Assembly (NCBI GenBank): GCA_028023455.1 | Contig: JAQFVV010006306.1 | Coordinates: forward strand, 3,747,001-3,811,000 | Length of the DNA stretch: 64,000 nt | DNA from: Epiperipatus broadwayi | Lineage: Eukaryota; Onychophora; Udeonychophora; Euonychophora; Peripatidae | Direction of reading: 5' to 3' | In this document: piece by piece, positions 53,360 through 64,000 of the stretch | How positions within the stretch are numbered: position 1 is the first letter of the stretch | Layout: every line of letters starts with the position of its first letter | The notes under the pieces: generated by a model | Databases searched by the model: none | Told to the model about the DNA's origin: nothing | The model's input: the letters and a program-made list of their open reading frames with translations, nothing else | Translations under genes and position numbers: made by a program

Positions 53360-54900
53360 GCAACAATTTTTGATGTTTTACAGCATATAATCTTATCAGT
53401 ATCGTACCACAAGTCTGATTTGAATTATGTGCATCCAAATAAAAAATGTATTTATTTTGTAATGCTTTTGAAAATGGAAAAAAATACAGGTTCCACTGTT
53501 TAAATATATATTTATGCAATGACTGGCTTTGGCTTATTTTTACAGCTATATATAAATAAATTTCAATCGTTAAAAAATGGATATGAATGAATGCAAGTGC
53601 TTCCCCCTCTCTTAGACGGCATTTGAATTATCAATCACTTTATTAAAAAGCAAGACCAACCTAATGATTCCTTGATAAAAATGAACTCAAAATTAAAGAT
53701 TAATAAGGGATTTTTTTTTAACCATATTACAAAAAAAAAAAATATAAAAATATACAGACTCATTCATATATAACTAAAGCCACTAATAAAAAAGGCAAAA
53801 AATGATCAATTATGCCAATATAAGAAAAGGTATTGATAACTACCACGATACTATATTTATGTGGATCCATAATTGGATTCACTGAGGTAACATTTAATAT
53901 TCAAATAAGGAGGTCATGGTTCTATTCAAAAGTGGAAAAAATCTTAATTTTTGAAAAATACATATATATGTATAATATAGATAGTATGGTAGAAAATGAC
54001 GTCCATGACACCAATTCCTATATATGACTAATAAATATAATTTATGAAGCATAGTCTTAGATATAAGTAATATATCCAATATATATATAAACACATGCTT
54101 AGATATATGTAATCAAACTATTAAAAAAATGTGAACTAGATATCAAAATAAAGAAAGAAATTGACAACTACCATGATAGTATTATTATTAAGTACATTTT
54201 CCACCTTTTTATGTTTACTTTTAAATGAATCAATTAGTATTTCTTTAGTTTGTTAATTGCAAAATGCTGAAAAAATTATTTTGTAATGCTTTTTGTCTGC
54301 CTTACTTTTTTTCCATAATTACTGATTAATATATTCCACTTTATTTGAAAAGCAAGAAAAAAAATACTGTATAAATTTTGAATAAAGAGGAAATAATATG
54401 CTATACCAAGACATGATTAACTGTAATTGTATTTATTAAATTCAAAGAATGAATAGCATATAGAATTTAAAAAATGCTAGACAATGTTGCTTCAAACTGG
54501 CCTGTATTCCACAATATTTTCCTCTTGTATGTTTTTATATTTTTTTCCTCACCACTATTTATAAAATATCAACAGTTAAAACAATTTTTTTTTTTAAAAA
54601 AAAAAAAGTATTTTTTCTATGTATTCATGGGAAAAAAAAACATTCACCAATGCAAACATTTTTTTTTTATATTTTATTTACTAATGAAAATAATGTGCTG
54701 AATCAACTATTAAAAAATATATATACATACTGAATTTAAATAATTACATTCTTCAGTTTGCTATCAATTTAATAATTTTATTATTAATTATATATATATA
54801 ACTTTTTTAAAAAGTTGTCAAATTTACTAAGATATCATATTCAAATTAAATAATTACCATTAGACTCTGAATAAAAATCAGTGTGAGACTTCATAAATAA
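53360..54900. other. AT-rich sequence with nothing recognised
   Basis: A T-to-A palindromic run at about 54585-54606. No gene signal. Confidence 0.4.
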
Positions 54901-54904
54901 ACAG

Positions 54905-54973
54905 CATATTTATGTGCTTTTGCATATAAATAGCACCATCAAGCAGCTGACACGATAGAATAGAAAACTACCC
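54905..54973 (+). mobile_element. Solo end of the 58.6-kb inverted-repeat element family
   Basis: Gcatatttatgtgcttttgc, accatcaagcagctgacac and aaaactaccc match the right terminus of the element at 58649-59472. No left partner was found nearby. Confidence 0.55.
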
Positions 54974-54979
54974 AAAGTT

Positions 54980-56305
54980 TATTTAAAAAGTTGTACAGCA
55001 GTAATAATTCTTTTAAAATATCATGCCAATAATATTTTTCAGCCTGAATAAGTTTCATTAGCTTCTTATCAATATAGCTTTAAGACTGAATGATCTATTA
55101 TACAAGCATACATTTTTAATACAATCATTTATGTTTATATAAAACTCTAGAAATAATTCTTCAATCGTAGAAACCCCAATAAATTTTGTTCTCTACATTT
55201 ACAATAATAAACAAATTTGCATATAACTGGAAAATTAAGTATTAATCTTTATATATATTGTCAATCTTCATGCAAAAAAAATCTGATTGGATAATATTTC
55301 TAACATAGCTTTTGTCACGTTCTTTGTAAACTGTTGCTAAATTTTCAATTTTCTGAATCTTGTGTTTCATTACATAATATTCTCAACATTTTTATTAATG
55401 CTACTGTCGCTTTGCACTAAACTTTGCTAGTACTAGATTCTTTTATGATTATTCATTTACATTTATTTTATTTGTAGACTGCATGTTACTTTTTCTATAG
55501 ACCATGACTCTTTTCTTCTTTTCGTATAATTTCCAATAAAGATATTTTTTTGACTGTGAAATTGTTATATTCTTTTTTTTTCTACCTCAGATTCAAACCC
55601 ATGTTTAAACTATTATGAAATACTAAATTCTTTCTTTTTATTCTTGCAAATATTTCTTAATATTAATTACTTTCTTTATCTATAAAATTAAATACATTTT
55701 TTAATATTATACGTACTATGTGAGAACAAAATATTATCAAAATAATAAACACAAGTGAATAATCTGTTGGTAAATTAAAAACACACGGTTTGCAATTTAA
55801 AAATAAAATCAACTATGTATATTTATATAAGATATTTTATCAACAGTTTAGTTTGCTGCAGCAAACAAGTATTTTATTGCAATTTGTTTCTTTCTTATTT
55901 TTAATCAGTAGTGACAGATTTACTTTAAGTAAGATTAATTTACTGACTCATTTCTTGTGTTTCCTACCGTTTCATATAAAACAGCATCGTCATAATTTCA
56001 TCTTGTGGATCTTATCTTTGCATTATCTGACTGAAATACTATCATCACACAACGAATTAATTAATTAATATGCTAAATCTATATTTTACTATTTTTCAAT
56101 GATGGATAATCATAAGTAGGGAAAAATCAGATTTTCTATCAATCAATACTAAACTTTTGAAAACATAGATCAATCTTTTTCTTTGACTTTCAAAAAAACA
56201 TTTTTTTTTCATCCTTTTTCATAATACCTTTTTTTACTTTTATTTCTACTCAGAAACAATTTTCAATAGAACTAATAACTAAATATTTTTATAGCAATAA
56301 TACTT
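54980..56305. other. AT-rich sequence with nothing recognised
   Basis: A 92-codon Leu/Phe-rich plus frame at 55790-56068 has no domain signature and is probably chance. Confidence 0.4.
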
Positions 56306-56313
56306 AAACTGTA

Positions 56314-56400
56314 CAGCATTGGTGGCGTAGTGGTTAGCATAGTGCCTTTCAAGCAGCTGGCTCTGGTTCGCTTCCCAGTCAATGCTTTGACATATAAAAA
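56314..56400 (+). mobile_element. tRNA-derived SINE family S1, copy 1
   Basis: Box A-like ggtggcgtagtggttagcat and box B ggttcgcttcc are spaced as in a tRNA, with an anticodon-arm-like gtgcctttcaagcagc between them. The tail is caatgctttgacatat plus a run of A. It is flanked by aaactgta (56306-56313 and 56401-56408). The short tail and duplication indicate a retroposed SINE and not a working tRNA gene. Confidence 0.7.
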
Positions 56401-56832
56401 AAACTGTAATCAAATTTTATTCCACAGATTATTAATACTTAGTAATTATTACGGCCTTAGTGCTTAAAAAACTGCTTGGTCAGGCTTTCGGTGTAGAGAA
56501 TTTTTATCGAACCTAGACTGAAAATTATTATAGCAAATCTTTGTATATACTCAATATCAATCAAAATAGCAGTACTTTCTGAAGAGAATGTTATTGGCTC
56601 TTATGCTAATAGCCTGCTTTGCATAAATTATCTTCAAAAATGCTTTATATTAAAATTGCAGCTAAGTAGTTTTAAATATTAAAGGACCTGACAATTATTA
56701 ATTGTCAGCACACTTTGTGGAATATAATTTTAAATATTTTGGTGTATTTCAAGACGCTACTCATTCCATTTGTTGATATATTTTAGGCTTGCGATTGTTC
56801 TTTACACTTTATATATGTTAAGAGTATAAATA

Positions 56833-57012
56833 CAATAATTTATTTATTTATATCACTCACAAATAATTCATTTATTTCATATATTTTAGATAAAAAAAAA
56901 TAGATCATACATATAATTTATTCATTTTAAATACGTTGCCTATGAAATAAATCACAATGTACAGTAATTCATTTATTTTATATATGCTAGATATGAAATA
57001 GAATCTCATTTA
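56833..57012 (+). repeat. Imperfect tandem repeat of about 50 bp
   Basis: Units with aattcatttattt...tatatgctagatatgaaata start near 56861, 56911 and 56962, with a partial unit at 56833. A further unit appears at 57326 on the far side of an RTE fragment, suggesting the array was split. Confidence 0.5.
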
Positions 57013-57117
57013 CATAGTTTGTTTGAAGGATGAAGACATGTATGTAATACATGATAAAAAGAGATTGAAAATTAAATACATCAGTGATTAAGTATCACTG
57101 ACACCATTGAAACAATT

Positions 57118-57312
57118 AACAGATTAAAATGCAGCTGGGATGAACATATTGCTACAAGAAATACTAGTATATGGACAGATGAAATTTTACATCAGATCTC
57201 AAGAGATTGTAAAAGATCTAGAAAGAGACCAGATATTAAGTGGCTGGATTGCAGTAAGAAAGTTTATTAATGTGATGTGGTGAAGAAGAATCTAGAGATC
57301 AGTTAGGTATAA
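57118..57312 (+). mobile_element. RTE LINE 3' fragment (copy 4)
   Basis: Agctgggatgaacatattgc, atggacagatgaaattttac, ctcaagagattgtaaaagat and ctagaaagagacca match the C-terminal domain of RTE copy 1 (GHIAR...[16 protein letters not shown]). A short, 5'-truncated relic. Confidence 0.7.
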
Positions 57313-57319
57313 AATACAT

Positions 57320-58640
57320 AACATACATATAATAATTTATTTACTTTATATCTGTTAGATATAAAATAATCATCTTTGATAAAAATACTTGCCTGAAACG
57401 AGTTTGCTGACTCTCATTCAGGATCCATCAATCTTGATTAATGTTACCAACAATTTGACTCTTAAAGATCTTCCAAACATAGGTGGAAATGAAAGAACCA
57501 TAAACGACAGAAAGACAATGTTAAATCAAAATATATACTGAACTTGAAAAATGCTTCTTCCCCAGTCTCAAGATTTCTCTTCAAAGAGAAATTAGGTAAA
57601 AGCTGATGTCAAAACTATCCAAACTATCCACTTTACTCCAAATCCTTATTAAGGAAATAAATATTTATGCCAACCAAAAACATCCCCAAAACAATAAATG
57701 GATACTTATTCAGTATAAAAGATGAGCCTGATTTTTTTTTTTAATAATTTTACAAAGCATTACTGAAAAATGTCACATTGGAAATGATCCTGATCAAAAA
57801 CTCCCTATTCTCAAATTTTCTGAACAGATAAATGATAAGTACTAGGTATATCTTGTTCATAAAATTTCTTCATTTTTTTAACAATAAGAATTTACTAATG
57901 ATGACTATCAAAATCCAAAGATCTCAAGTTTTATGAAGTAATGGAGCATTTGATACTACACTTTACAATTTTACACATTCAACAACAGACTCTTAATTTG
58001 AATAGAGACTTAGAAGCTCTACAAAGAAACTTTGGGCTAAAAAATATACATCGCTAAAAAAAGAGCCTATTTGGATTGAAAATTTTTGTTCTTTATAAAG
58101 CAGAAAGTTGATATATTTGTATCTTTCTTTTGTTTACTAAAAGGAAACAAATGTATAATAAACCTACATTTTCCCCATTAGAGCTAAAAATGTTCTTTCT
58201 CAAATGGATGGCTTAATGGGCAAAGAATATTGAGATACATGTCATCAGATCTTACAGTGCGATTTGTAAAAGATGACTATCAAACCGATCATAAAAAAGA
58301 TTTAAAATTACTTCCTATCCTGGCGTGCCGCCTTATTTTTTTCATGTTTGATATGTGCGCATGCATGCTCACCTTATCAGGGTAGGAATGAACCAGTATA
58401 TCATATACTAACCACCTCTAACAAAATAAAAACATCACCTTCTGCTAAGAAATGTCAGAGGATAACAGAAAAATAAATAAGATTCTGCATTGGAGACTTT
58501 ATTTAACGCTTATTTTTTGTAAATTTAGTATAATTAATGTTTTATATAAAGTGTATAACTATATGTGCATATGTATATATATTGTTTATATAACTGATGA
58601 ATTTTAATCACCGTATGATAAGTATGCCATATGCAGGCTA
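57320..58640. other. Unassigned stretch with weak coding character
   Basis: Plus-strand segments such as QTLNLNRDLEALQRNFGLKN (about 57991-58050) and a GC-balanced 57420-57720 suggest an eroded mobile-element ORF. No motif identifies it. Confidence 0.3.
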
Positions 58641-58648
58641 ATTTTTTT

Positions 58649-59472
58649 GGTTCTTGTGACTTAAACCCAATGTGGCCACTTGATGGTGTCGTTATTTGCA
58701 AAAATAATGAAATGTAACGTTACCAGGCTGATAATTTTTTGCTTTCTGTTCTCTGACAATTTTTAAAAGTATTTTTAAAAAATTTACAAACCAACATTAT
58801 TTTCTAAATTACATTCGTGCTGGAATGTGCAGGGGGGGAGTCTCCAATGGTTCAACGATCTGAAGGATCAGTCAATACACGCACTAGTCTGATCAAACTA
58901 AACTTTCAGCGCGTAGCGCGCGAATGTGGAGAGCATGTCCGATGGTTTTGCCAATCCAAAGGATCGGCCAATACGTGCACTAGTCTGAGAAAACGAAGAT
59001 TATGATTTCCAAAACAATGTACAATGACGGCCATTTCATTACTCTCGTAGCTGTTCTCCCGCAAACATTCCTTTTCATGTGACTTATGTGAAATGGTTCT
59101 GGGATATACCCTTTTGCAATTGTTTTCACCTTCCAAGATGTGTAGGGAAATGCGCGACGGGCTTACAATTATTAGTATGTCATAGTACGTCAGGTAAGGT
59201 ATAAGATCGTTACTTCCAATGCACATAAAAACACCCATGGCCAGTGGAATTCTAAATACCCTCATATCCTACAGTAGCAATCTGTGAAGAGTGCACTATT
59301 TCCATAATGACGCGAAGCATAATGTGCAACACCATCTAGGCCTGCTAATGGCTAATATGAACAGAACTGTTCTATAGGCTGCAAGTTGGGCTGCGTAAAT
59401 GGCATATTTCTATGCTTTTGCAGAGAAACAATGCCATCAAGCGGCCACATTGGGCGTAACTCACAACTACCC
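58649..59472. mobile_element. GC-richer DNA element with terminal inverted repeats of about 65 bp
   Basis: The left end ggttcttgtgacttaaaccc, aatgtggccacttgatgg is inverted at the right end (ccatcaagcggccacattgg gcgtaactcacaactacc). The interior is much richer in G+C than its surroundings. It holds a duplicated block of about 97 bp (from 58823 and 58922) and a 119-codon minus frame (58906-59265) without known motifs. It appears to be a non-autonomous transposon of unknown superfamily; no target duplication was identified. Confidence 0.65.
58823..59000 (+). repeat. Diverged tandem duplication, period 96-99 bp, inside the 58.6-kb element
   Basis: Gaatgtgcaggg...aaggatcagtcaatacacgc, actagtctga recurs as gaatgtggagag...aaggatcggccaatacgtgc, actagtctga. 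The palindromic gcgcgtagcgcgc lies between the units. Confidence 0.7.
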
Positions 59473-59479
59473 TTTTTTT

Positions 59480-61760
59480 AAAAAAAATTATTAATGTTAA
59501 AAATGCTTAAAAACAAATATGTATATATCACTTTTTTTTTTCTTGTATCTATATCTATTTTATATATATATAATTATAAGTGGCGATTTTATGTAACAAA
59601 AATAGAAGCAAATGATGCAGTTCATTACAAATCCTGTTTGTAAATCTGTTAATAGGAAAGTAAGAGTTTTCCTATCTGAACACCTTTATAAAAAAGAATA
59701 AACTGCTCTTAAAAATCTTGCAAAAACAGTATGTGTTGTAAAAATTACAATATTCTGAAAAAGTATTAATAATTATTTATTTAGTTTCATTTTATGAAAT
59801 AGTTAATATGGACTTATTTAAAGCAGGAAAAATAGAACTTGAATTTCATCATGTTAATACATTACTATAAACATTTTTGGCAACTCTTTTATAAGTTTCT
59901 AATATATATGATTTGATAATTAAGTCTAGCTAAAATAAAACTTTTAATGTCCTAGAAACACAGCACCTATAGTAAAAAACTATTAATAAATATTTATTTA
60001 CCAGTAAACGTATTCTGGCCCAATTAATAAAATGTAGTGTATATGTGTTAAATATATGTTTAATAAAAACTCACACACAAAAAAAGAAAACAAATCATAA
60101 GTGATGATTTTATGAAATGAGTAAAATCAGGTTATTTAAAATCCTACACATATGTGTTTGGTGTCATTCTCTTCTAATTTTATCCAACTTTTAAGTAATA
60201 CTGTTAAAATTTCAAAAACACCCTATATATATTGTATGGGGAAAAAGTATTAGAAATAAATATTTTTCATAAACTCCGCTGAAAGGATAGGGTTGAGCGG
60301 ATCAAGCCAGGGGATAGCGGGTTGGAGGCCAAAGGCGACAAAAGGGTCATGCTCCTCTACTATATATACTAAAAATTGTACTAATTTTATCAACCTGTAA
60401 ACAAACAATAATTATAAAATGTTTAATACCCATTGTTTGTTTATAGGGATGTTTAAAATAATGGAAGCTGGTTAGATTAAAGCTTTGTTAAGATTACCAG
60501 TAATATTACATTTCAGCCCTATGGAATGTCAACCATTAATATATTACTCATATAATAAGACTTTAAGAAATTGGATAAAAATATCTTTTTATCTGATTAG
60601 CAGAATACAAATGTTGTTTGTATGGTTATTAAAATGACTCTAGAAAGTTTAATTTGTGCAAGCATTAGAAGATTATAACTTATTTTATAAAAAAGTTTTT
60701 TTTTATTACATACATACAAAATTATATATTTAACAGTTAAATGTAATAAATTGTTTATATTTGTTTTTAAAATATGTTTTTTTTAAAAAAAATTAAATAT
60801 GAAAATTATTCATATATATATATATTTTATTTTTATTTTCATCATTACTAAACAAAAGAATCTAATTTTGAGAGATCACATGAGCACGTTGGGGATATGC
60901 AGTTGTTGTTTTTTTTATCTTTTTGATAATATACTATTTGGACTATAGACTTTCTTAAATCTTCTAAAGAATGATTTCAAAACATTTAAACTATATATAC
61001 ATACATTATATTAAAGCAAGATTTGAACATAATATTTTAAATTGGTTTATGTAGACATTTATTTAGTATTAATGTTAGCATTTTATTGATATTCAACAGA
61101 TGCAGAGACTAAATTATATCTTATTCAATCTTTTTTCCACATTTCTCTCATTTTATTTCATAGAAACTACTATATTTAATTTCTTCAGTTTTAACAATAA
61201 AACCTATACTTCACGAGCCTATTCTTAAATAATTTTCTCAAGGAATCCAAAATGTCATGTATAATCCTTTAAAAAATACATTTTTTTTTTTTTTAATAAA
61301 TAAAAAAATATATAAACCTATTTATTTATTCATTTAAATTTGGTTACCAAATGAAATTTTATTTCTTCAAACTACGAACTACTCTTTGTATAATTTTTTT
61401 ATTAGTAATTCCAATTGAAAGAGAAATTAACCAGCTGCACTTATTTTTGCTGTATATTTTTGGGCTGATCATAAACTTTCCTATCCGAAGAATAAAAAAT
61501 AAAACCGATGTTTGTTATATACAACATACTTTCTTCATATTTTACGCTTTCTCAAATTGTAAAAAATTTTATTCATTATTTTTTTATCTGAATCAAAGGC
61601 ATGCCAGAATACTTGAAGTTAAGAGATGTAATTAGTATATCATCAATTTATTCATATATTAACAAAACATGATTTTAATCTCAATGAAATGCATTTTCCT
61701 ATAAAAATTGATCAATATGATTAGAATATAAAAGAGACTACAGAGATTTTTAAAAAGTCA
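59480..61760. other. AT-rich sequence with one GC-rich patch
   Basis: Apart from 60278-60358 (gctgaaaggatagggttgag..., gggatagcgggttggaggcc aaaggcgac) the stretch is featureless. The patch resembles no element found here and might be an exon, RNA or transposon fragment. Confidence 0.35.
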
Positions 61761-61778
61761 ATAGTATGAATAAAAGAG

Positions 61779-61927
61779 ATACAGAGGCAAAACTCTCCAT
61801 ACAGTAGCGCCACTCAATCCATTGATTACTTTGGCTTGCACTGAATGGCGCTACTGTACGGAGAGTTTTGCCTCTATGAAAAACAGCTTGTGTAAGCATA
61901 AAGAATGGTGGTCATGTGATGTTTGAC
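61779..61927 (-). mobile_element. Palindromic family P, copy 5 (short form, 11-bp target duplication)
   Basis: The arms aggcaaaactctccatacag tagcgccactca and the inverse gaatggcgctactgtacgga gagttttgcc are almost back to back, with most of the arm deleted. The outer extension, here on the right, reads in reverse gtcaaacatcacatgaccac catt. It is flanked by gaataaaagag (61768-61778 and 61928-61938). Confidence 0.8.
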
Positions 61928-61944
61928 GAATAAAAGAGCTGAAT

Positions 61945-63105
61945 TGAAAAAATGAAATGTTCTTTAAATAAAATTATTAGAAAAATAAACATCTTTTTTA
62001 TCAGTAATAAACTTAGAGAATAAAAAAAGATTTAAAATGCCACATAAACATTTTTATACCTTACGAAAATGAGTAGGAATCAGAATGAAATGTCAGTTAC
62101 ATTTTATATTATTATATTTTCGTACAATTACAATCATATACTTAGATAAATAAAAAAATCCAGTGGCTTCAAAATATAGCAGGCCAATTTATCTTTCAAA
62201 AAAATTTAAGTAAAGATAGCATTCTTATTCACTATAGTTTTTAGCCATACACAGTTTCCTGTTAAAAAATCATAAGCAACATTTTTATCTAAAAAAATAT
62301 TCAAGAAAACTCTTAGCTATACAACAGTATATAGTATATATAAAGCATTAGAATAATGGGGGAGGGGGATTTTAATGGCATAATTGTGTAAGTGAAAGTA
62401 GTATTAAAGTAATATGTTCAAAAATTGCATTACTATTTTATTATTAATTACAAGTTATTGCATTTGTATATGTAATACTTAATAAAATGCTTTTTAAAGC
62501 AAATCTATCAAAAAAATAAAGAATTCTAAAAGAAATTTTCAATTTAATCTACTTGGCAGTTAAATATTCATCAAATTTTATTGTTTTATTAATCTTGTGC
62601 TTTCAAAATATTTGCAGTTGATAACTAATTTGTTGTTCTATTTGTAAATTATAATTAATACTGATTTGAATATAGCTGATTACAACAAATCTGACACATT
62701 TAGATTTAACTGAATACTGAACTCTGAATTTGTCTTTTAATAGACTTCATTTTGCTAAAATCATATATATATATATTACTTTTTAACTGAAATATAATCA
62801 CCTGTTTGCAGCATTTTAATAATTATATTATATAAATTGAAGTATTTTTCAATTTTGACATTAAATTACTATTACAAATTTTAATTTTTAACATTACATT
62901 TAATAAGAGATCTCTTGTTTTTATTCTCAAACATATTAGGTTAGTGATTGTTCTTAGCATTATATTCGATTGGAAAGTTCTGCAAAAATTTAAATGAAAT
63001 ATCCACTTTTTGCTATTCTATAAACATCTATTTGTCTTCCTTAAATCAATAATAATATTAAATAGGGTAACTTGGAAATTTTTACATAAGATGGTTTTCT
63101 ACAGT
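61945..63105. other. AT-rich sequence with nothing recognised
   Basis: It holds a ggggaggggga run at about 62359 and (TA)n at about 62763. No gene signal. Confidence 0.4.
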
Positions 63106-63110
63106 TTAGA

Positions 63111-63230
63111 TTTTTTTTTTTTCCATATGCCATAGCATTGGCCGGAGGCGAACCCGCAACAACCGTCTGCAACCAACTGCTTGCTTGCAAGGCAGCTGCA
63201 CTGACTTCTCAGCTAACAACGCTTGACTGG
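63111..63230 (-). mobile_element. tRNA-derived SINE family S1, copy 2
   Basis: On the minus strand: gttagctgagaagtcagtgc (box A-like), gctgccttgcaagcaagcag (anticodon-arm-like, TGC loop), gggttcgcctccgg (box B), then caatgctatggcatatgg and an A-run. The tail equals that of the 56314 copy. An inserted gttggttgcagacggttgtt lies between the arms, so it is not a functional tRNA. Confidence 0.65.
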
Positions 63231-63239
63231 ATTTTTGTT

Positions 63240-64000
63240 TAAAATTTATATTATCATAATCTGTTCTTGGACTGCAATATCGTCTTCTTCGGTTATTTTC
63301 TTAATATTTAACATTAAAAGTTATTATTTTTTTAATACACTTTTTATAGTCAATTTAAACAATTTAATACAAAAAATTATTAAAATAAAATATAATAACC
63401 ATTTATATATATATTTACATAGTTAATCTCAATGCATACCGCTAGCTGAAATTAGATATCAAATCTTTCTCTAAACATTAAGAGATTTCGGCTATGCCCT
63501 CTGTGAATAAATATATGAAAGTCCGACTTTCAAACAGCCAGTCCAAAAAAATCTCTTAACTATATATGTATATTAAACAAGTTTGTTTATAAGCAATTTA
63601 AGTTCATTGTTTGTTTAAATTTCACACTCTTTATTTGAATTAATCTGTATTGTAACTGTATACATATGCTATTACATAATTTTAAAATTAAAATAAAACA
63701 GAGAAAATAAATCTTAAATAAAATTGATTTATTAAAAACTAAAAGAAAATTAAAAGAGCTATGTTTAACTTATATACATCGCGCAAATGAAAAACTTTTT
63801 TTTTTTTTAAAAAAAAAAGTTTAAAAGTAAGAAATTTTTAAAAAAAGTAAAGATCTAAAGATTAGTACTTTTAGTAAAAAGTTATATAAAGGAAAATCCA
63901 AATAAATGTTAATTAATTTCTATTTTAAGAATCATGTTTAATTTTAGTAAATGGAAATGATTGTTTTATTAATTAAATGTAAAGCAAACTAGCCCTTGGG
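63240..64000. other. AT-rich sequence with nothing recognised
   Basis: It contains a small inverted pair around aagagattt (63480 and 63555) and a T13/A10 palindromic run at 63797-63820. Confidence 0.4.

Noticed and set aside
55790-56068. A 92-codon Leu/Phe-rich frame as a membrane protein.
   Set aside because: Such frames are expected in T-rich DNA; no start context, splice support or family match.
58906-59265. A 119-codon minus frame as a real gene.
   Set aside because: It overlaps the inverted-repeat element and its internal duplication, and no motif is recognisable; kept only as a note.
63111-63230. A functional tRNA-Ala (TGC) gene.
   Set aside because: There is an insertion between the anticodon arm and the T arm, no acceptor stem pairing, and a SINE-type tail shared with 56314.
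1-64000. CRISPR arrays, operons or bacterial regulatory sites.
   Set aside because: The window is eukaryotic intronic DNA; none of the repeats has CRISPR spacing.

Overview
This is a 64 kb piece of an AT-rich animal genome, with no bacterial-style gene organisation. It lies almost entirely inside one large gene on the minus strand, a Son of sevenless (Sos) Ras guanine-nucleotide exchange factor. Eleven coding exons between 51507 and 1770 join in frame. They encode about 516 residues: most of the N-terminal histone-fold module, the Dbl-homology (DH) domain and the pleckstrin-homology (PH) domain. The N-terminal coding exon (about 30 residues in other animals) was not found. The REM and Cdc25 catalytic domains must lie left of base 1. 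The protein resembles arthropod and other invertebrate Sos. The strong AT bias, kilobase introns, RTE and jockey-like LINEs and tRNA-derived SINEs fit an arthropod, perhaps a chelicerate. The species cannot be fixed from the sequence.

Two Sos introns are very short (85 and 86 bp). The others run from 2.7 to 13.7 kb and are packed with decayed mobile elements. From left to right: a foldback MITE (151-459); a palindromic element with target-site duplications (914-1451); the PH exon K (1770-1887); an inverted-repeat cluster (2.5-3.5 kb); a broken Ty3/gypsy element with two diverged LTRs (4.4-8.85 kb); a Tigger/pogo-like element with a hairpin element inside it (9.3-10.5 kb); exons J and I; a nearly complete but frame-broken RTE LINE (14.5-17.7 kb); exons H and G; a possible solo LTR with a primer-binding-site remnant (22.4-23.5 kb); exon F; relics of a zinc-knuckle LINE and a second RTE (27-29.8 kb); exon E; an inverted SINE pair (31.7-32.1 kb); exons D and C; a deleted mariner (34.2-34.8 kb); exon B; a CR1/L2-like LINE (38.1-39.6 kb); a third RTE copy split by a hAT-like element (41.8-43.2 kb); a jockey-like LINE split by a palindromic element (44.2-47.0 kb); a 340-bp tandem duplication (47.8-48.4 kb); exon A (51.3-51.5 kb); and, to the right, more SINEs, palindromic elements and a GC-richer inverted-repeat element (58.6-59.5 kb).

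Two observations stand out. First, the reading frame requires a GC-AG intron between the two exons that open the PH domain. Second, one dispersed family of palindromic elements shares a core and a one-sided end extension but is flanked by target duplications of different lengths (10, 11, 13 and 15 bp). That fits neither an ordinary MITE nor an ordinary SINE. I see no CRISPR array, operon, rRNA or functional tRNA gene.
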